From positions 62,001-126,000 of the forward strand of contig JAEZWF010000015.1 of the NCBI GenBank assembly GCA_023420415.1: a stretch of DNA of 64,000 nt, in the 5' to 3' direction. The notes under the pieces were generated by a model. The model saw only the letters and a list, made by a program, of their open reading frames with translations, was not told where the DNA came from and ran no database searches. Positions 8,964 through 18,600 of the stretch are shown piece after piece (the first letter of the stretch is position 1; each line of letters opens with the position of its first letter). Both the position numbers and the translations under genes were made by a program. The stretch is from Actinomycetes bacterium (GTDB lineage: Bacteria; Actinomycetota; Actinomycetes; Actinomycetales; Dermatophilaceae).

Positions 8964-9010
8964 GACGCGTATGTTAGGACGACTCCGTGCCCTCGGTGGG
9001 AGGCCGAATT

Positions 9011-9040
9011 TCGTGTCCTGTCAGCGGATTTCGCAAAGTG
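9011..9040 (-). promoter_or_regulatory. Candidate paired operator of AraC gene 2
   Basis: TCGTGTCCTG (9011-9020) and TCGCAAAGTG (9031-9040) start 20 bases apart, 48-77 bases upstream of the GTG start. The second half-site differs from that of gene 1 (TCGCAAAGCG) at one base. Confidence 0.45.
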
Positions 9041-9065
9041 ACCACCACCGTGGCTCACCCGCTCG

Positions 9066-10079
9066 TCAGCTCTTTCCCCCCACGTCGAGTGACTGCTCCT
9101 TCACCTCGAGCGTGGTCTGTCGCACCACCTCGGACGGGAGGATGCCGAACCTCCGGCGGTACTCCCGCGCGAACCGGCCCGGGGTGGAGAAGCCCCACCG
9201 GAAGCCGATGTCCGTGATCTTCGCGTCCGGGTCGGACATGAGGTCGAGGTGCGCCGACTGGAGCCGCATCTCCCTGAGGTACTCCCGCGGGCTGCAGTCG
9301 TACAGCTGCTGGAACGCCAGCTGGATGGACCGGGTGCTGACCCCGAACTTCGGTCCGAGCCCTTGCAGCACAATGGGTTCGGCACAGTTGGCCCGCAGGT
9401 ACTCGGCCGCCTGTCGCGCAGCGACCTGACTGGCTGCGGCGTTCGCCTGCGGCCGCACGGCCTCCATGACGTGGTTGCTGTGGGTCGTCAGCATGGCCGA
9501 CACCGCGAACCGCTCCACTTCCGCGGACCAGATCGGGTATGCCGCCGGGTCGGGTGGGCCGAGCACAGCCAGCTGGTTGAGCATGCGCACCACGGACTGC
9601 CAGCGAATCCGGTCGGATCGGGTCTCGGGCGCCACCAGCTCAAAGGTGGAGCTGGGAACGGTGTCCACGATGATGTCGAGGATGAACCGGTGGACCGAGC
9701 CGGCGTCGAGGCGAAGGTTGCACACGAGCGACTCCGGGTGCCAGCGCATCCAGAAGAGCCTGCTCTCGTCCAGCACCACGGACCGTCCGTCGACCAGGTC
9801 CACCGAGCTCCCGTCGCTCGTCACCGTCACCACTCCGCGCAGCGTCTGCATGATGCAGTACTGACTCCCCAACGGAGCCACGGGGACGACGTCGACATCA
9901 CTGGTGTACGTGAGCCGGTCGATCCAGATGCCACCCACGTGGGCGGTCTCCTGCACCGCGTGGAATGAGCGGCCGTCGCCGTGGGGGGAGATCGAGTGGG
10001 GCACATAGGCGCGGCCCACGACGTCACGTGCCTCGTCGATGTCAGTGGTGTCCAGTCCTTTGCGGAACGAGGTGTCCAT
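9066..10079 (-). CDS. AraC-family regulator, type A (third of four)
   Basis: 337 residues, MDTSFRKGLDTTDIDEARD at the start. An AraC-binding-2-like sensor domain spans about residues 20-190 and the AraC helix-turn-helix the C-terminal 100 residues, with ITDIGFRWGFSTPGRFAREY, almost the same as gene 1. The start ATG at 10079 is preceded by GGTGA. The gene lies in a region with only two copies of the GTATGCCG word (9537 and 10329) over nearly 9.5 kb. No enzyme or transporter gene lies inside the array, so the targets must be elsewhere, or the regulators control each other. Confidence 0.85.
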   Translation of the reverse strand: MDTSFRKGLDTTDIDEARDVVGRAYVPHSISPHGDGRSFHAVQETAHVGGIWIDRLTYTSDVDVVPVAPLGSQYCIMQTLRGVVTVTSDGSSVDLVDGRSVVLDESRLFWMRWHPESLVCNLRLDAGSVHRFILDIIVDTVPSSTFELVAPETRSDRIRWQSVVRMLNQLAVLGPPDPAAYPIWSAEVERFAVSAMLTTHSNHVMEAVRPQANAAASQVAARQAAEYLRANCAEPIVLQGLGPKFGVSTRSIQLAFQQLYDCSPREYLREMRLQSAHLDLMSDPDAKITDIGFRWGFSTPGRFAREYRRRFGILPSEVVRQTTLEVKEQSLDVGGKS

Positions 10080-10166
10080 GTTCAGTCACCGCCACTCACG
10101 TGTGAAACCCCAAGTCGCAGCAGCTCCAGCGTCAACCGCGACGGTCGCGACCACAAGGGCCGGATT

Positions 10167-10197
10167 TCGCATTCCGTCCTTCGCATTTCGCATTTGG
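10167..10197 (-). promoter_or_regulatory. Candidate paired operator of AraC gene 3
   Basis: TCGCATTCCG (10167-10176) and TCGCATTTGG (10188-10197) start 21 bases apart, 88-118 bases before the start codon. A further TCGCA lies between them at 10181. The distal half-site resembles that of gene 4 (TCGCCTTTGG). Confidence 0.45.
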
Positions 10198-10254
10198 TCT
10201 GGAGCCGTGCTCGCCGCGCCCCTAGCGTGCTGTGGACGTGAAAGTTCGGGGCCG

Positions 10255-11262
10255 TCATGTCGGGCGTGCCGTCCGCCCGTTGACGTACCCCTGGCGCCTG
10301 GTGAGGGACGGCAGCTCACCGAACTGCGCGGCATACGCCCGCGCGAAGCGCGATGGTGAGGAGAAGCCCCAGCGGTGGGCGACGGTGGCGATGGGGACGG
10401 CCTCGTCGGACACGAGGTCGAGGTGCGCCCGCTGGAGACGGAGGTCACGCAGGTAGTCACGAGGACTCATGTCGTAGGTGCGGCGAAAGGCCAGCTGCAG
10501 CGCTCGCGTCGAGACACCGAACAGGGCCGCGACGTCGGCGATGCGGATGGGTTCGGCGAGGTGCACCCGCAGGTACTCGGCGGCTGACCGAGCAGCCGCG
10601 TTGCCGGCTGTGGCGCTCGACACCGGTCCCTGGATGGCCGAGTTCGGGTGGGTGAGCAGCATGTTGAGGACCGTGAACCGGTGCAGCTCGTCGAGCCACA
10701 GCAGCTGGTCGTCGGGAGGTGGTTGGTTGGCCAGGGAGTGCGTGACGTAGCGGACGGCGAGCTCCCACCGGGCCCGGCCGCGTGCGGCCGGCGGTCCGGC
10801 GAGCTCGAAGGTCGTGCGTGGTGTCGCCTCTCCGAGGAGGTCGAGCGCATGCCGGTGGACGAGGTGCGACTCGACGCGCAACAGCACGCTCAACGTGTCT
10901 GCGACGCCATCGAGCTCGAACCTGCGTTCGTCGTCGAGGATGACCGAGTTCGTCCCGGCGACCTCGCAGCTGCTCCCCTCGCTGGAGACTTCGACGGCAC
11001 CCTCGACGGCGGCCAAGGAGCAGTGGACGTGGCCCAACGGTTCTTCCGGGGACACGTGCACGGCGCTGCCGAAGGTGATCCAGTCGACGGCGAGACCGTC
11101 GCACTCGAGGGTCGCGTGCTGGGCGTGGAAGGCCGGAGCATCGTCGCGAAACGTCAATGCGTAAGGGACGTATCGCTTGCTCAGTGCGTGCCGGGCGTAC
11201 TCCGTGTCCCGTGTGTCCATGACAGTTCGGGCCACGGCCGGCACGGGCAAAGCCGCGGCCAT
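10255..11262 (-). CDS. AraC-family regulator, type B (fourth of four)
   Basis: 335 residues. MDTRDTEYARHALSKRYVPY (from residue 15) matches the start of the second gene, and the helix-turn-helix region reads VAHRWGFSSPSRFARAYAAQ with a GYVN tail, again type B. Start ATG at 11262, giving MAAALPVPAVARTV; a later ATG at 11220 aligns better with paralogue starts, and neither has a clear ribosome site. This completes the A-B-A-B order, best explained by duplication of a two-gene unit. Confidence 0.83.
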   Translation of the reverse strand: MAAALPVPAVARTVMDTRDTEYARHALSKRYVPYALTFRDDAPAFHAQHATLECDGLAVDWITFGSAVHVSPEEPLGHVHCSLAAVEGAVEVSSEGSSCEVAGTNSVILDDERRFELDGVADTLSVLLRVESHLVHRHALDLLGEATPRTTFELAGPPAARGRARWELAVRYVTHSLANQPPPDDQLLWLDELHRFTVLNMLLTHPNSAIQGPVSSATAGNAAARSAAEYLRVHLAEPIRIADVAALFGVSTRALQLAFRRTYDMSPRDYLRDLRLQRAHLDLVSDEAVPIATVAHRWGFSSPSRFARAYAAQFGELPSLTRRQGYVNGRTARPT

Positions 11263-11300
11263 GCCAACTAGTTTACGAACTGAAGCACCTTCGGACCAGT

Positions 11301-11331
11301 ACGCAAAATGTCTCCTCGAGTTCGCCTTTGG
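11301..11331 (-). promoter_or_regulatory. Candidate paired operator of AraC gene 4
   Basis: ACGCAAAATG (11301-11310) and TCGCCTTTGG (11322-11331) start 21 bases apart, 39-69 bases before the start codon. TTCGCCTTTGGTCT (11321-11334) matches TTCGCATTTGGTCT upstream of gene 3 (10187-10200) at 13 of 14 bases. The 274-base gap 11263-11536 also holds a terminator and nothing else I can identify. Confidence 0.45.
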
Positions 11332-11474
11332 TCTCGGTCCGCGGCGGCTCGGTTCCTACCGTCGATGGTGTCGCCCACCCGTCGACCTCCTGGGAACCCT
11401 CACCCCTCCCAGACGGTCAGGGCGGCCGCCCCCGCCCCACAGGCGGCGGGGGCACCCGATCACCCGGGTAGACG

Positions 11475-11517
11475 ACGAAGGGACAGAGCCAACCCCCTGC
11501 AGGCTCTGTCCCTTCGT
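11475..11517 (-). terminator. Perfect 16-bp stem terminator after the DUF3068 gene
   Basis: Arms 11475-11490 and 11502-11517 are perfectly complementary (16 bp) around an 11-base loop, 20 bases beyond the stop of the leftward DUF3068 gene. It is a strong intrinsic terminator and isolates that gene from the AraC array. Confidence 0.85.
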
Positions 11518-11536
11518 TCGCTGCGGGCGGTGCCGG

Positions 11537-12529
11537 TCAGCGGGCCTCGCGCCGTCCTCGACCGGTGGCACCAAAGGTCAGGAAGAGCCCGAGCGCCATG
11601 AGCAGGATGCCCAGGACGATCCCGAGGGGGGTCAGCATCCCGTTGACGAACCCGAGCAGGGACCCCTTGGTGCCCCACTCCTCGGCGTTCTTCTTCACCG
11701 TGACCGGGTCGTAGCCGATGGTGCCCTTGGTCGTCGCGAGCTCCGGGTACCCCTCAGCCACCAGTGACTTGTCCTGCTCCTCCTGGCCCTTGATGAGGAC
11801 GCCGGTGTTCGGCTCGACCCAGAGGGTGCGGACGTTGCCGTACATGACCTTCGCCGTCACGTTCCCGTCGGCGCTGTCCCCGAACACAGCTCGGGGCACC
11901 TCGCGCTCGGTCACCTCGGCCTTCGGGATCGTCTGTCGGAACACATAGGTCGTGGTGCCCTGGAGCTTCTCCTCGCGGACGAAGTTGATCGGCTCAGCGC
12001 GCCCGAGGTCACCGTCCCAGAACTGGTACGTCTTCTTCTGCACGTCGAACGGGAACTTGAAGAACTGGCCCTCGTGCGTGATGGGGTTCTGCTTGGTCGG
12101 GTCCTCCAGGTCGCCGGCCGACTTGAAGTCACCACAGCAGTTGGTGGACACGCCGGTCTTGCGGTTCATGGAGACGCCCTCGTCGCTGAAGCTCAGGTCC
12201 GTCCACTTGCCGTCGATGAGCGCCTGCGACTGCACCGTGGTCTGCCAGAAGGCCTCGGTGCCGCGCTTGTCGGCGGGCACCTTCCCGGGGATGCCGCGGA
12301 CCTGCCGGGTGCTGCGCAGGTCGACCCCCTCGAGCTTGTCGAAGACGGCAGTGCCGTTCTCCACATGGGCGTAGAGGGCCGACATCCCCGAGCCCTGCGA
12401 CACCGATGTCGACTTCTGGTCGAGTGGCACGGTGGCCAGGTTCTTGTAGAGGACCGGCTTGGCCACGATCCCGACGACGAGTAGCAGAACTCCCAGCAGG
12501 ATGGCGACGCCACCCAACACCTTGCGCAT
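11537..12529 (-). CDS. DUF3068 (PorA-like) membrane-anchored protein
   Basis: 330 residues with two predicted membrane segments, one at each end: GGVAILLGVLLLVVGIVA (residues about 5-22) and GMLTPLGIVLGILLMALGLF near the C terminus. Between them is a long extracytoplasmic region starting PVLYKNLATVPLDQKSTSV and containing STNCCGDF. This is the DUF3068 architecture, found across envelope-rich actinobacteria; the function is unknown, although the family has been called porin PorA-like. Start ATG at 12529 (MRKVLGG); upstream codons of the open frame are unlikely. It is divergent from the glycan cluster, about 86 bases away. Confidence 0.8.
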   Translation of the reverse strand: MRKVLGGVAILLGVLLLVVGIVAKPVLYKNLATVPLDQKSTSVSQGSGMSALYAHVENGTAVFDKLEGVDLRSTRQVRGIPGKVPADKRGTEAFWQTTVQSQALIDGKWTDLSFSDEGVSMNRKTGVSTNCCGDFKSAGDLEDPTKQNPITHEGQFFKFPFDVQKKTYQFWDGDLGRAEPINFVREEKLQGTTTYVFRQTIPKAEVTEREVPRAVFGDSADGNVTAKVMYGNVRTLWVEPNTGVLIKGQEEQDKSLVAEGYPELATTKGTIGYDPVTVKKNAEEWGTKGSLLGFVNGMLTPLGIVLGILLMALGLFLTFGATGRGRREAR

Positions 12530-12615
12530 GCCCCGGCTCTCTCTCCCTTGAAATGAGTCTGCGCGAGCGTACCAGCGAGTAGCCTGCGCGAGTTGCCTAT
12601 TCGAGGGATGTCGGG

Positions 12616-14382
12616 ATGCGCCGTTGGTATGCCGCGGGGGACGCACGGTTGTGGGGCGTCACCGGCGCTGTCGCCGCGCTCGCGGCCACGGCGCTGGGGC
12701 TCCTGGCTCGCCGCGGATCCTGGTATGCCGACGACCTCGACTTCCTCGTCGTCGGTGCTCGGGGGTTCGGGATGGAGGCGCTCCTCACGCCGGTGAACGA
12801 CCACGTGGCGCCCGGGCTCCGAGCGATGTACGCACTGTTCGTGTGGGCCGCGCCCCTGAACTACGACTTCACCGTTGTCGTCCGCGGGGTGCTGTGGGCT
12901 GCTGCCGTCATGCTCATGGCCGCCCTGCTGCAACGGCTGCACGGACGTGACGCGCTCACCTTGGTCGGCACGGTCTTCTACGCGCTGTCGCCCTTGTCGA
13001 TGCCGTCGTTCATGTCCCTGTCGAGTGCGGTCAACAACCTTCCGGCGCACGTGCTGGGGCTTGTCTTCCTGCACTGCACCCTTGACTGGTCGCAGCGACG
13101 CACGACCCTGTCCCTGGTCGGAGCCGCTGGGGCGCTCTTCGCCTCGATGCTGTTCTGGGAGAAGTCGGGACTCATCGTCCTCACCGGAGCCGCGCTGCTG
13201 CTGTCTCGGCCACGACCCGCCGGCAACCGGGGTGTGCGAGCGAGCTGGGGTTGGCTCCTTGCCTGCCTCGTGGCCGCGTGTGCTTTCGCCGCCATCTACC
13301 TGACGCGCGGCGGGCCGGCCGAAGCCTCGTCCCCACCATCCCCCGCCCGACTGCTCCTGCTGTGGGGTGAGTCCCTGTGGAGCTCGGTTGTTGCGACAGT
13401 CGTCGGCGGACCGGTTGCGTGGGCCCCCTCCTCACCCCCCTACTTCGGGTTGTCCAACCCAGCCTGGTGGGTGTCCGTTGCAGGTGCAGCCGTCACCGCC
13501 TGGCTCGTCGCTCTCTGTGTGCTGCGGGCCCGGCGGGCGCTGTGGTGGTGGGCGGCCGTCGCGGGGTACTCGGCCGCAACGGTTGCGGTGGTCGGCTACG
13601 GGCGGTTCGCCTTCTTCGGCAGCCTCGTCACGCGCCAACTGCACTACTGGTCCGATGCCGTGGTGCCGCTGACGCTCGCCGTCGCGGGCAGCCTCGTCCT
13701 GCTGCGCCCTGTTCGACGTCGGGTGCTGGGCGGGGTCGTGGCATCCGGGCTGGCACTGGTCTGGCTGGCCGCCGTGACGGCGAGCAACCACGGCTTCGCC
13801 CAGCTCTGGTCCGCCAACCCGTCCAAGGCGTATGCCGGCAACCTGATTCGCTCGATCGAGGACCGCGGCCGGGTGAACCTGTGGGACACCCAGCTGCCCG
13901 ACGCCATCCTGCCCCTGAGCGCGAACCAGGGCGTTGCCGGTGTCGCCAGGCTGGTGTCGGACGACGTCTTGGTCCAGGACCCGTCGAGCGAACCACTCGT
14001 CGTCCGCGGTGACGGAACCATCGTTGCGTCGAGGTTCGCCGTGTGGGGCCGGTCCGTCGACGCATCCGACTGCCGCTACCTGCTGACGGGAGCCGACTCC
14101 GTGAGGGTGCCCCTGACCCAGCCCGTTCCGAGCGGGTTCTGGTACGTCAAGATCGGCTACCTGGCCAACCCGAGCGCAACCGTGACCGCGACCGCGGTGG
14201 GTGACTCCGGCGCGGTGCCACTGGTCAACGGTCCCGCCACCTGGCCCGCAGGGCTGGGAACGGTCTCACTGCGCGCATCACGGGTCGCCGACGTCCGCTA
14301 CATCACGCTCAGCACGAGCGAGCCGGGGACCAACGTGTGCGTCGGGGACATCACCGTCGGGGTGCCGGAGCCCATGCCATGA
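12616..14382 (+). CDS. Large polytopic membrane protein of the glycan cluster
   Basis: 588 residues. Start ATG at 12616 with GAGGG eight bases upstream. The N-terminal 400 residues contain about ten hydrophobic segments. The first loop has SWYADDLDFLV followed by NDHVAPGLR, an acidic first-loop pattern like that of GT-C glycosyltransferases, which use lipid-linked sugars on the outer face of the membrane. Residues from about 410 on form an extracytoplasmic beta-rich domain (SFAVWGRSVDASDCRYLLTG). I do not recognise a named family. The stop overlaps the next start by four bases (ATGA), so it is co-translated with the acyltransferase. A role in envelope polysaccharide is inferred from context. 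Confidence 0.65.
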   Translation: MRRWYAAGDARLWGVTGAVAALAATALGLLARRGSWYADDLDFLVVGARGFGMEALLTPVNDHVAPGLRAMYALFVWAAPLNYDFTVVVRGVLWAAAVMLMAALLQRLHGRDALTLVGTVFYALSPLSMPSFMSLSSAVNNLPAHVLGLVFLHCTLDWSQRRTTLSLVGAAGALFASMLFWEKSGLIVLTGAALLLSRPRPAGNRGVRASWGWLLACLVAACAFAAIYLTRGGPAEASSPPSPARLLLLWGESLWSSVVATVVGGPVAWAPSSPPYFGLSNPAWWVSVAGAAVTAWLVALCVLRARRALWWWAAVAGYSAATVAVVGYGRFAFFGSLVTRQLHYWSDAVVPLTLAVAGSLVLLRPVRRRVLGGVVASGLALVWLAAVTASNHGFAQLWSANPSKAYAGNLIRSIEDRGRVNLWDTQLPDAILPLSANQGVAGVARLVSDDVLVQDPSSEPLVVRGDGTIVASRFAVWGRSVDASDCRYLLTGADSVRVPLTQPVPSGFWYVKIGYLANPSATVTATAVGDSGAVPLVNGPATWPAGLGTVSLRASRVADVRYITLSTSEPGTNVCVGDITVGVPEPMP

Positions 14383-15605
14383 CGGCCCGCGCATCGAGCT
14401 CTCGACGAAGCTTCCGTGGGTTGGATGGGCTGCGCGCCCTGGGTGCCCTCATGGTCCTCACCACCCACGTCGGGTTCCAGAGCGGAGACTCCCTCAACGG
14501 TCCGTTCCGCGGCGTCCTGTCGCGCATGGACAGCGGTGTGGCCATCTTCTTCGTGATCTCCGGCTTCCTCCTGTACCGACCCCATGCGTGGGCGCTGGTG
14601 ACGGGTGGCTCACGCCCGGGCACCCGTCGCTACTTCTGGCACCGGGTGGTGCGGATCCTCCCGCCGCTGTGGATCGCCGTGGCCCTGGCCTGGGTCGGCA
14701 CCCCGGCCACCCAACGAGCCGCCATCGGTGACTACGTGCGTCATGCACTGCTCGTGCAGATCTACTCGCCGGGGCACGAAGCGCAGGCGCTGACCCAGAT
14801 GTGGAGCCTGGCGACAGAGGCAGCCTTCTACGTCGTCCTCCCCCTGGCAGCCTGGGCGCTGGCCATCCGACGCCAACGCCACCACCTGAGGGCCACCCGT
14901 CCCGAGGTCACCCGCCGTCTGCTGCTGCTCGCGCTCACACCAGTGGTGGGCGCGGCCTGGATGGCCACCGCTGCAGCCCAGAACCACGGGCTCTGGGGGG
15001 TCTGGCTCCCCGGCTATGTGGGCTGGTTCGGCGTCGGGATGTGCCTGAGCCTTTGGCACGTCGCGCGCGAAGCGGGCGTCTACGGGCCCGGTCGCCTCGA
15101 CCAGCTGGCGCAGCACCCGTGGACCGTCTGGTCGGTCGCCCTCGGCCTCTACCTCGTGGCGACCTCTCCCCTCGCCGGGCCCTACGACCTGTCCCTCGCC
15201 ACGCCCGGTCAGGCCGCTACGAAGAACCTCCTGTATGCCGCGTTCGGCCTGCTCGTCGTCCTCCCCGCCGTCCTGGGCGTGCGGCTCCGGGACGAGCCAC
15301 GCGCCGTGACGCTTCTCGGTGGACGGGTTGGCAAGTACCTCGGGGACATCAGCTACGGCGTCTTCTGCTATCACCTCGTGGCCCTCATCGTGGTCGAACG
15401 GCTCACCGGGCAAGAGGTGTTCGGAGGTCGGTTCTGGCTCCTCATGGCACTCACGGTGCCCCTGAGCCTGGCCCTGGCCACGGCCAGCTTCTACTGGCTC
15501 GAACGACCCCTGATGCGCCGCGCCAGGCGTGGCGACCCTGTTCCTCCCCACGCACTCCAACCGGCGGCCACGGAGGTGGAGACCGCGGTGAGGGCGAGGA
15601 GCTGA
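14379..15605 (+). CDS. Acyltransferase 3 family membrane protein
   Basis: 408 residues. RGLDGLRALGALMVLTTHVG near the start carries the Arg and His typical of the acyltransferase-3 (OafA/NodX) family. About ten membrane segments follow, with FFVISGFLLYRP and the closing SFYWLERPLMRR. Such enzymes transfer acetyl or other acyl groups onto exported glycans or lipids. Start ATG at 14379 overlaps the upstream stop. The last 115 bases overlap the convergent AftD gene, an unusually long tail-to-tail overlap. The place between a GT-C-like protein and AftD suggests decoration of a cell-wall glycan (inference). Confidence 0.9.
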   Translation: MTARASSSRRSFRGLDGLRALGALMVLTTHVGFQSGDSLNGPFRGVLSRMDSGVAIFFVISGFLLYRPHAWALVTGGSRPGTRRYFWHRVVRILPPLWIAVALAWVGTPATQRAAIGDYVRHALLVQIYSPGHEAQALTQMWSLATEAAFYVVLPLAAWALAIRRQRHHLRATRPEVTRRLLLLALTPVVGAAWMATAAAQNHGLWGVWLPGYVGWFGVGMCLSLWHVAREAGVYGPGRLDQLAQHPWTVWSVALGLYLVATSPLAGPYDLSLATPGQAATKNLLYAAFGLLVVLPAVLGVRLRDEPRAVTLLGGRVGKYLGDISYGVFCYHLVALIVVERLTGQEVFGGRFWLLMALTVPLSLALATASFYWLERPLMRRARRGDPVPPHALQPAATEVETAVRARS

Positions 15606-18600
15606 ACGACGGTCGACGTGACACCCGCACCTTCGGTGGGCCACAGACCCGACAACGCCCACGCCCCGGCAACAAGGACGAACCCGGCCGTTGCGAGCGG
15701 GACAGGTGCGCGGGAGCGACACACCAGGACGACCGCGACAGCTACGACCACGGACGCCGCTCCGACCGCGCCGAACGCGGCCACGACCAAGGCCAGGGTG
15801 GCCACCAGCACCCACCGGGCCGCGGTCGGCGGCTCAGGCACCGAGGACCCGCGCCGTCGGGTCAGGACCATGCCCGCCGCGGCCAGCACCACCGCGATGG
15901 CACCGGCCACGAGCCCGGCGGTGAACCAGCGTTGGGTCGCGAAGACCATGCTGACCTGGCCGCTCGTGCCGGCCGGAACCACCCAGCCCTGCTGCCAACC
16001 GTTGACGCGGATGGGCGCGAGCACCTCCCCCGACTCGGTGGTGGCTCGCCATCCTGCGTTGAAGTTCTGCGGAAGGACGATCAGGGACGTCTCGCCACGC
16101 TCGTCCAGCGAGACGCGCAAGCGCGTCGGCGACGCCCACTGCTGGGTCAGCGAGCCACTCGTGCCAGGTCCCCGCATCGACGTGGACGACGACTCCGTCG
16201 GCCTCAGCACCAGCGAGCGCGGCGTGAAGATCTCCGTCGCGGCTGCCTCGAGCCGGTGCCGTCCCACGTCCAGCGACACGGGCCGGCTGCCGCAGGGCTG
16301 CCAGGTCAGCGGCCGCCCGTCGACCAGGTCTGCGACGGTCCCGTCCACGCGGGTGTCGTACCGCTCGCCGTCCACGACGAGGGCCGGGCCGAAGCCACAG
16401 GGTGCACCCGTCTGCGCTGTCCGGGGAGCCGGTGACGCCTTGGGCGCCCCGTCAATGACCAGTTCGGAGACCCCGACGGGCAGGACCGTGACCCACCCGG
16501 CTGCATCGACGCTCCTGGTCTGGTTCGTGGCGACGAACCGCACCGTCACCTTCTTGGCCCGAGTGGCCGGCCAGCTGACCCGGCCCTCCTCGTCGACCGT
16601 GAGCGTTCGAGGACTACCACCTCCCAGCGATACCACCACCTTCCGCGGGCGTGACGCGGCAAGGAACTGGTCCACCTGGAACTGGGCACCGGTGGTGGTG
16701 ACGGCTCTCGGCAGGGTGATGGTGAGGGCCGGTGCGGAGTCATCGGCGGCGGCCACCCAGCCGGTGCCCAACGAGCCGTCGACGGCCGCTGCAGGCCGAC
16801 CTGCCAGGTCCGGCACCGCCCGACTCGTCGCCGTCGCTCGGTAGGGCATGAGCCCGTCGACGAGAGCATCGGCCTCCGGACCGGGACGGACAACGACGGA
16901 CCCGCTCTGCTCAAAGGTGCCCGACCGGGTCACGTCGAGCTCCCTGCGCAGTCCTGCCGGCTCCTCCGAGGTGCGTCCCAGGGAGGGCGCGCACAGCGGA
17001 CGCTCCGTGACGCGGACACAGCTCCCGGAGCCACTGGCCGGCACCCCCAGCACGTATGACACCCGCGCCCCCTCCGGCAGGTCCGACGTGGGGACCACGA
17101 TCGAGGACCCCATCACCACCCCCGGGACGGCAACCTCGCTGATCGCCACACCGTTCTCCGAACCATCGGCCTCCAGCTCGGTGACGGTGATGCGAACCCG
17201 AGACGTCGGGGTCGGCGGTGCTGCGAGCTGCTGCGCCCTCGTCGTGCCGGACACGACGTTGCTCGTGGAGCCCGCGTCCGTCGTCACCGTGACGCGAGTC
17301 GGGAGCGCCCCCACCTGTGGGGGCCTGGAGAACCGAACGGTCAACCCCTCCACGCTGCGCGGGGCGCGGAAGGACAGCTCCAGCCACTCCCCGCGCGCGC
17401 GGCCGTAACGACCGGAGACCCAGGCACTGGACTGGTCACCGTCCACCGCGGCCGCAGGGCTCGAGCCGGGACCGAGACGCAGGCTCGCGTTGGCGTCTGA
17501 AGCCGAGGACGACGATCGCACGTCGAGCAGGTCGCCATCCCATCGACGGACCGACTGCGCACTGGGCGGGACGACCTCGTAGTCGATGACCGAGCGTCCG
17601 GTGCGACCCGGGTCACCTGGTGTCAACGTTGCCGAGGTGTTGTCACTGGCCCGGCCGAAGAAGACCTCCCGCCGCCGGTTGCCATCGGTCGCTGCCCAGC
17701 GGGACGGCTCGAACCCGGCCCGGCTCGCGTCCACCGCCGACACCGCCGCGGTTGCGTCGACAGCCTCGGTGGCCCGCGCCATGTCCTCGGGCCCTCCTGC
17801 CACCCCCACCACACCGGTGGCGTCGACCTGGGCCGCCGCCGCCGGTCCACCCGTGTCGAACACCTCGACACTGGGGTACGGAAGCCGCGTCGAGGAGTCC
17901 AACACCTCGCCCGACTCGGGCGGTGTCGTGTCGACCACCGGGCCGAACGTGCGGACCCGGGCCAATCCCGCATCGGCGAGTGCCTGGTGCACCTGGAGGG
18001 AGACGTTTCGGACCACGTCGGGCCGCAGGTCGTTGCGCATGACGAGGAAGCGCACGCCTGCCGAACGCAGCATCCTCACCAGCTCGGGTGATCCCTGCCC
18101 ACTCTCGAGTCGTCGCTCGACCTCGTCGAGCAGGCGTGTTGCGCCGGCGGAGCCCAACGGGACGGCGTCCCGGACCGCGAAGGGCCGACGCATCAACGCT
18201 TGCAGGGGCTCGTCCTTCGTCGAACCCCACGTGAAGTCGGCAAAGCTCGCGGCCGGCAGCACGAGGACACTGCCCGGCCCTGCCTGGGCGTCCAGCCAGG
18301 CCGCGGTGTCGGCCCAGTAGGACGGGATGGCCCGGTAGGACTCCGGACGCGCCATGACACCCTGCACCCCCGGAGACACGAGGGCGACGAGCAGTGATCC
18401 GACCAGTACGGGGGCCAACCACGAGGGGGCGGCCCATCGCGCAGACCGTGCCCGCAGCACCGAGATCGCGTGGCACGTGCCCAGCACGAGGGCCACGCGC
18501 ACGACGGGCTCGAACTTGTGGGTGTTGCGAAGCGGGGCGAGCGGTCCGTCCAGAAGGTCCTGCACCGCGGCCGCCCCGAACCCATCGGCCGCGCCGACGT

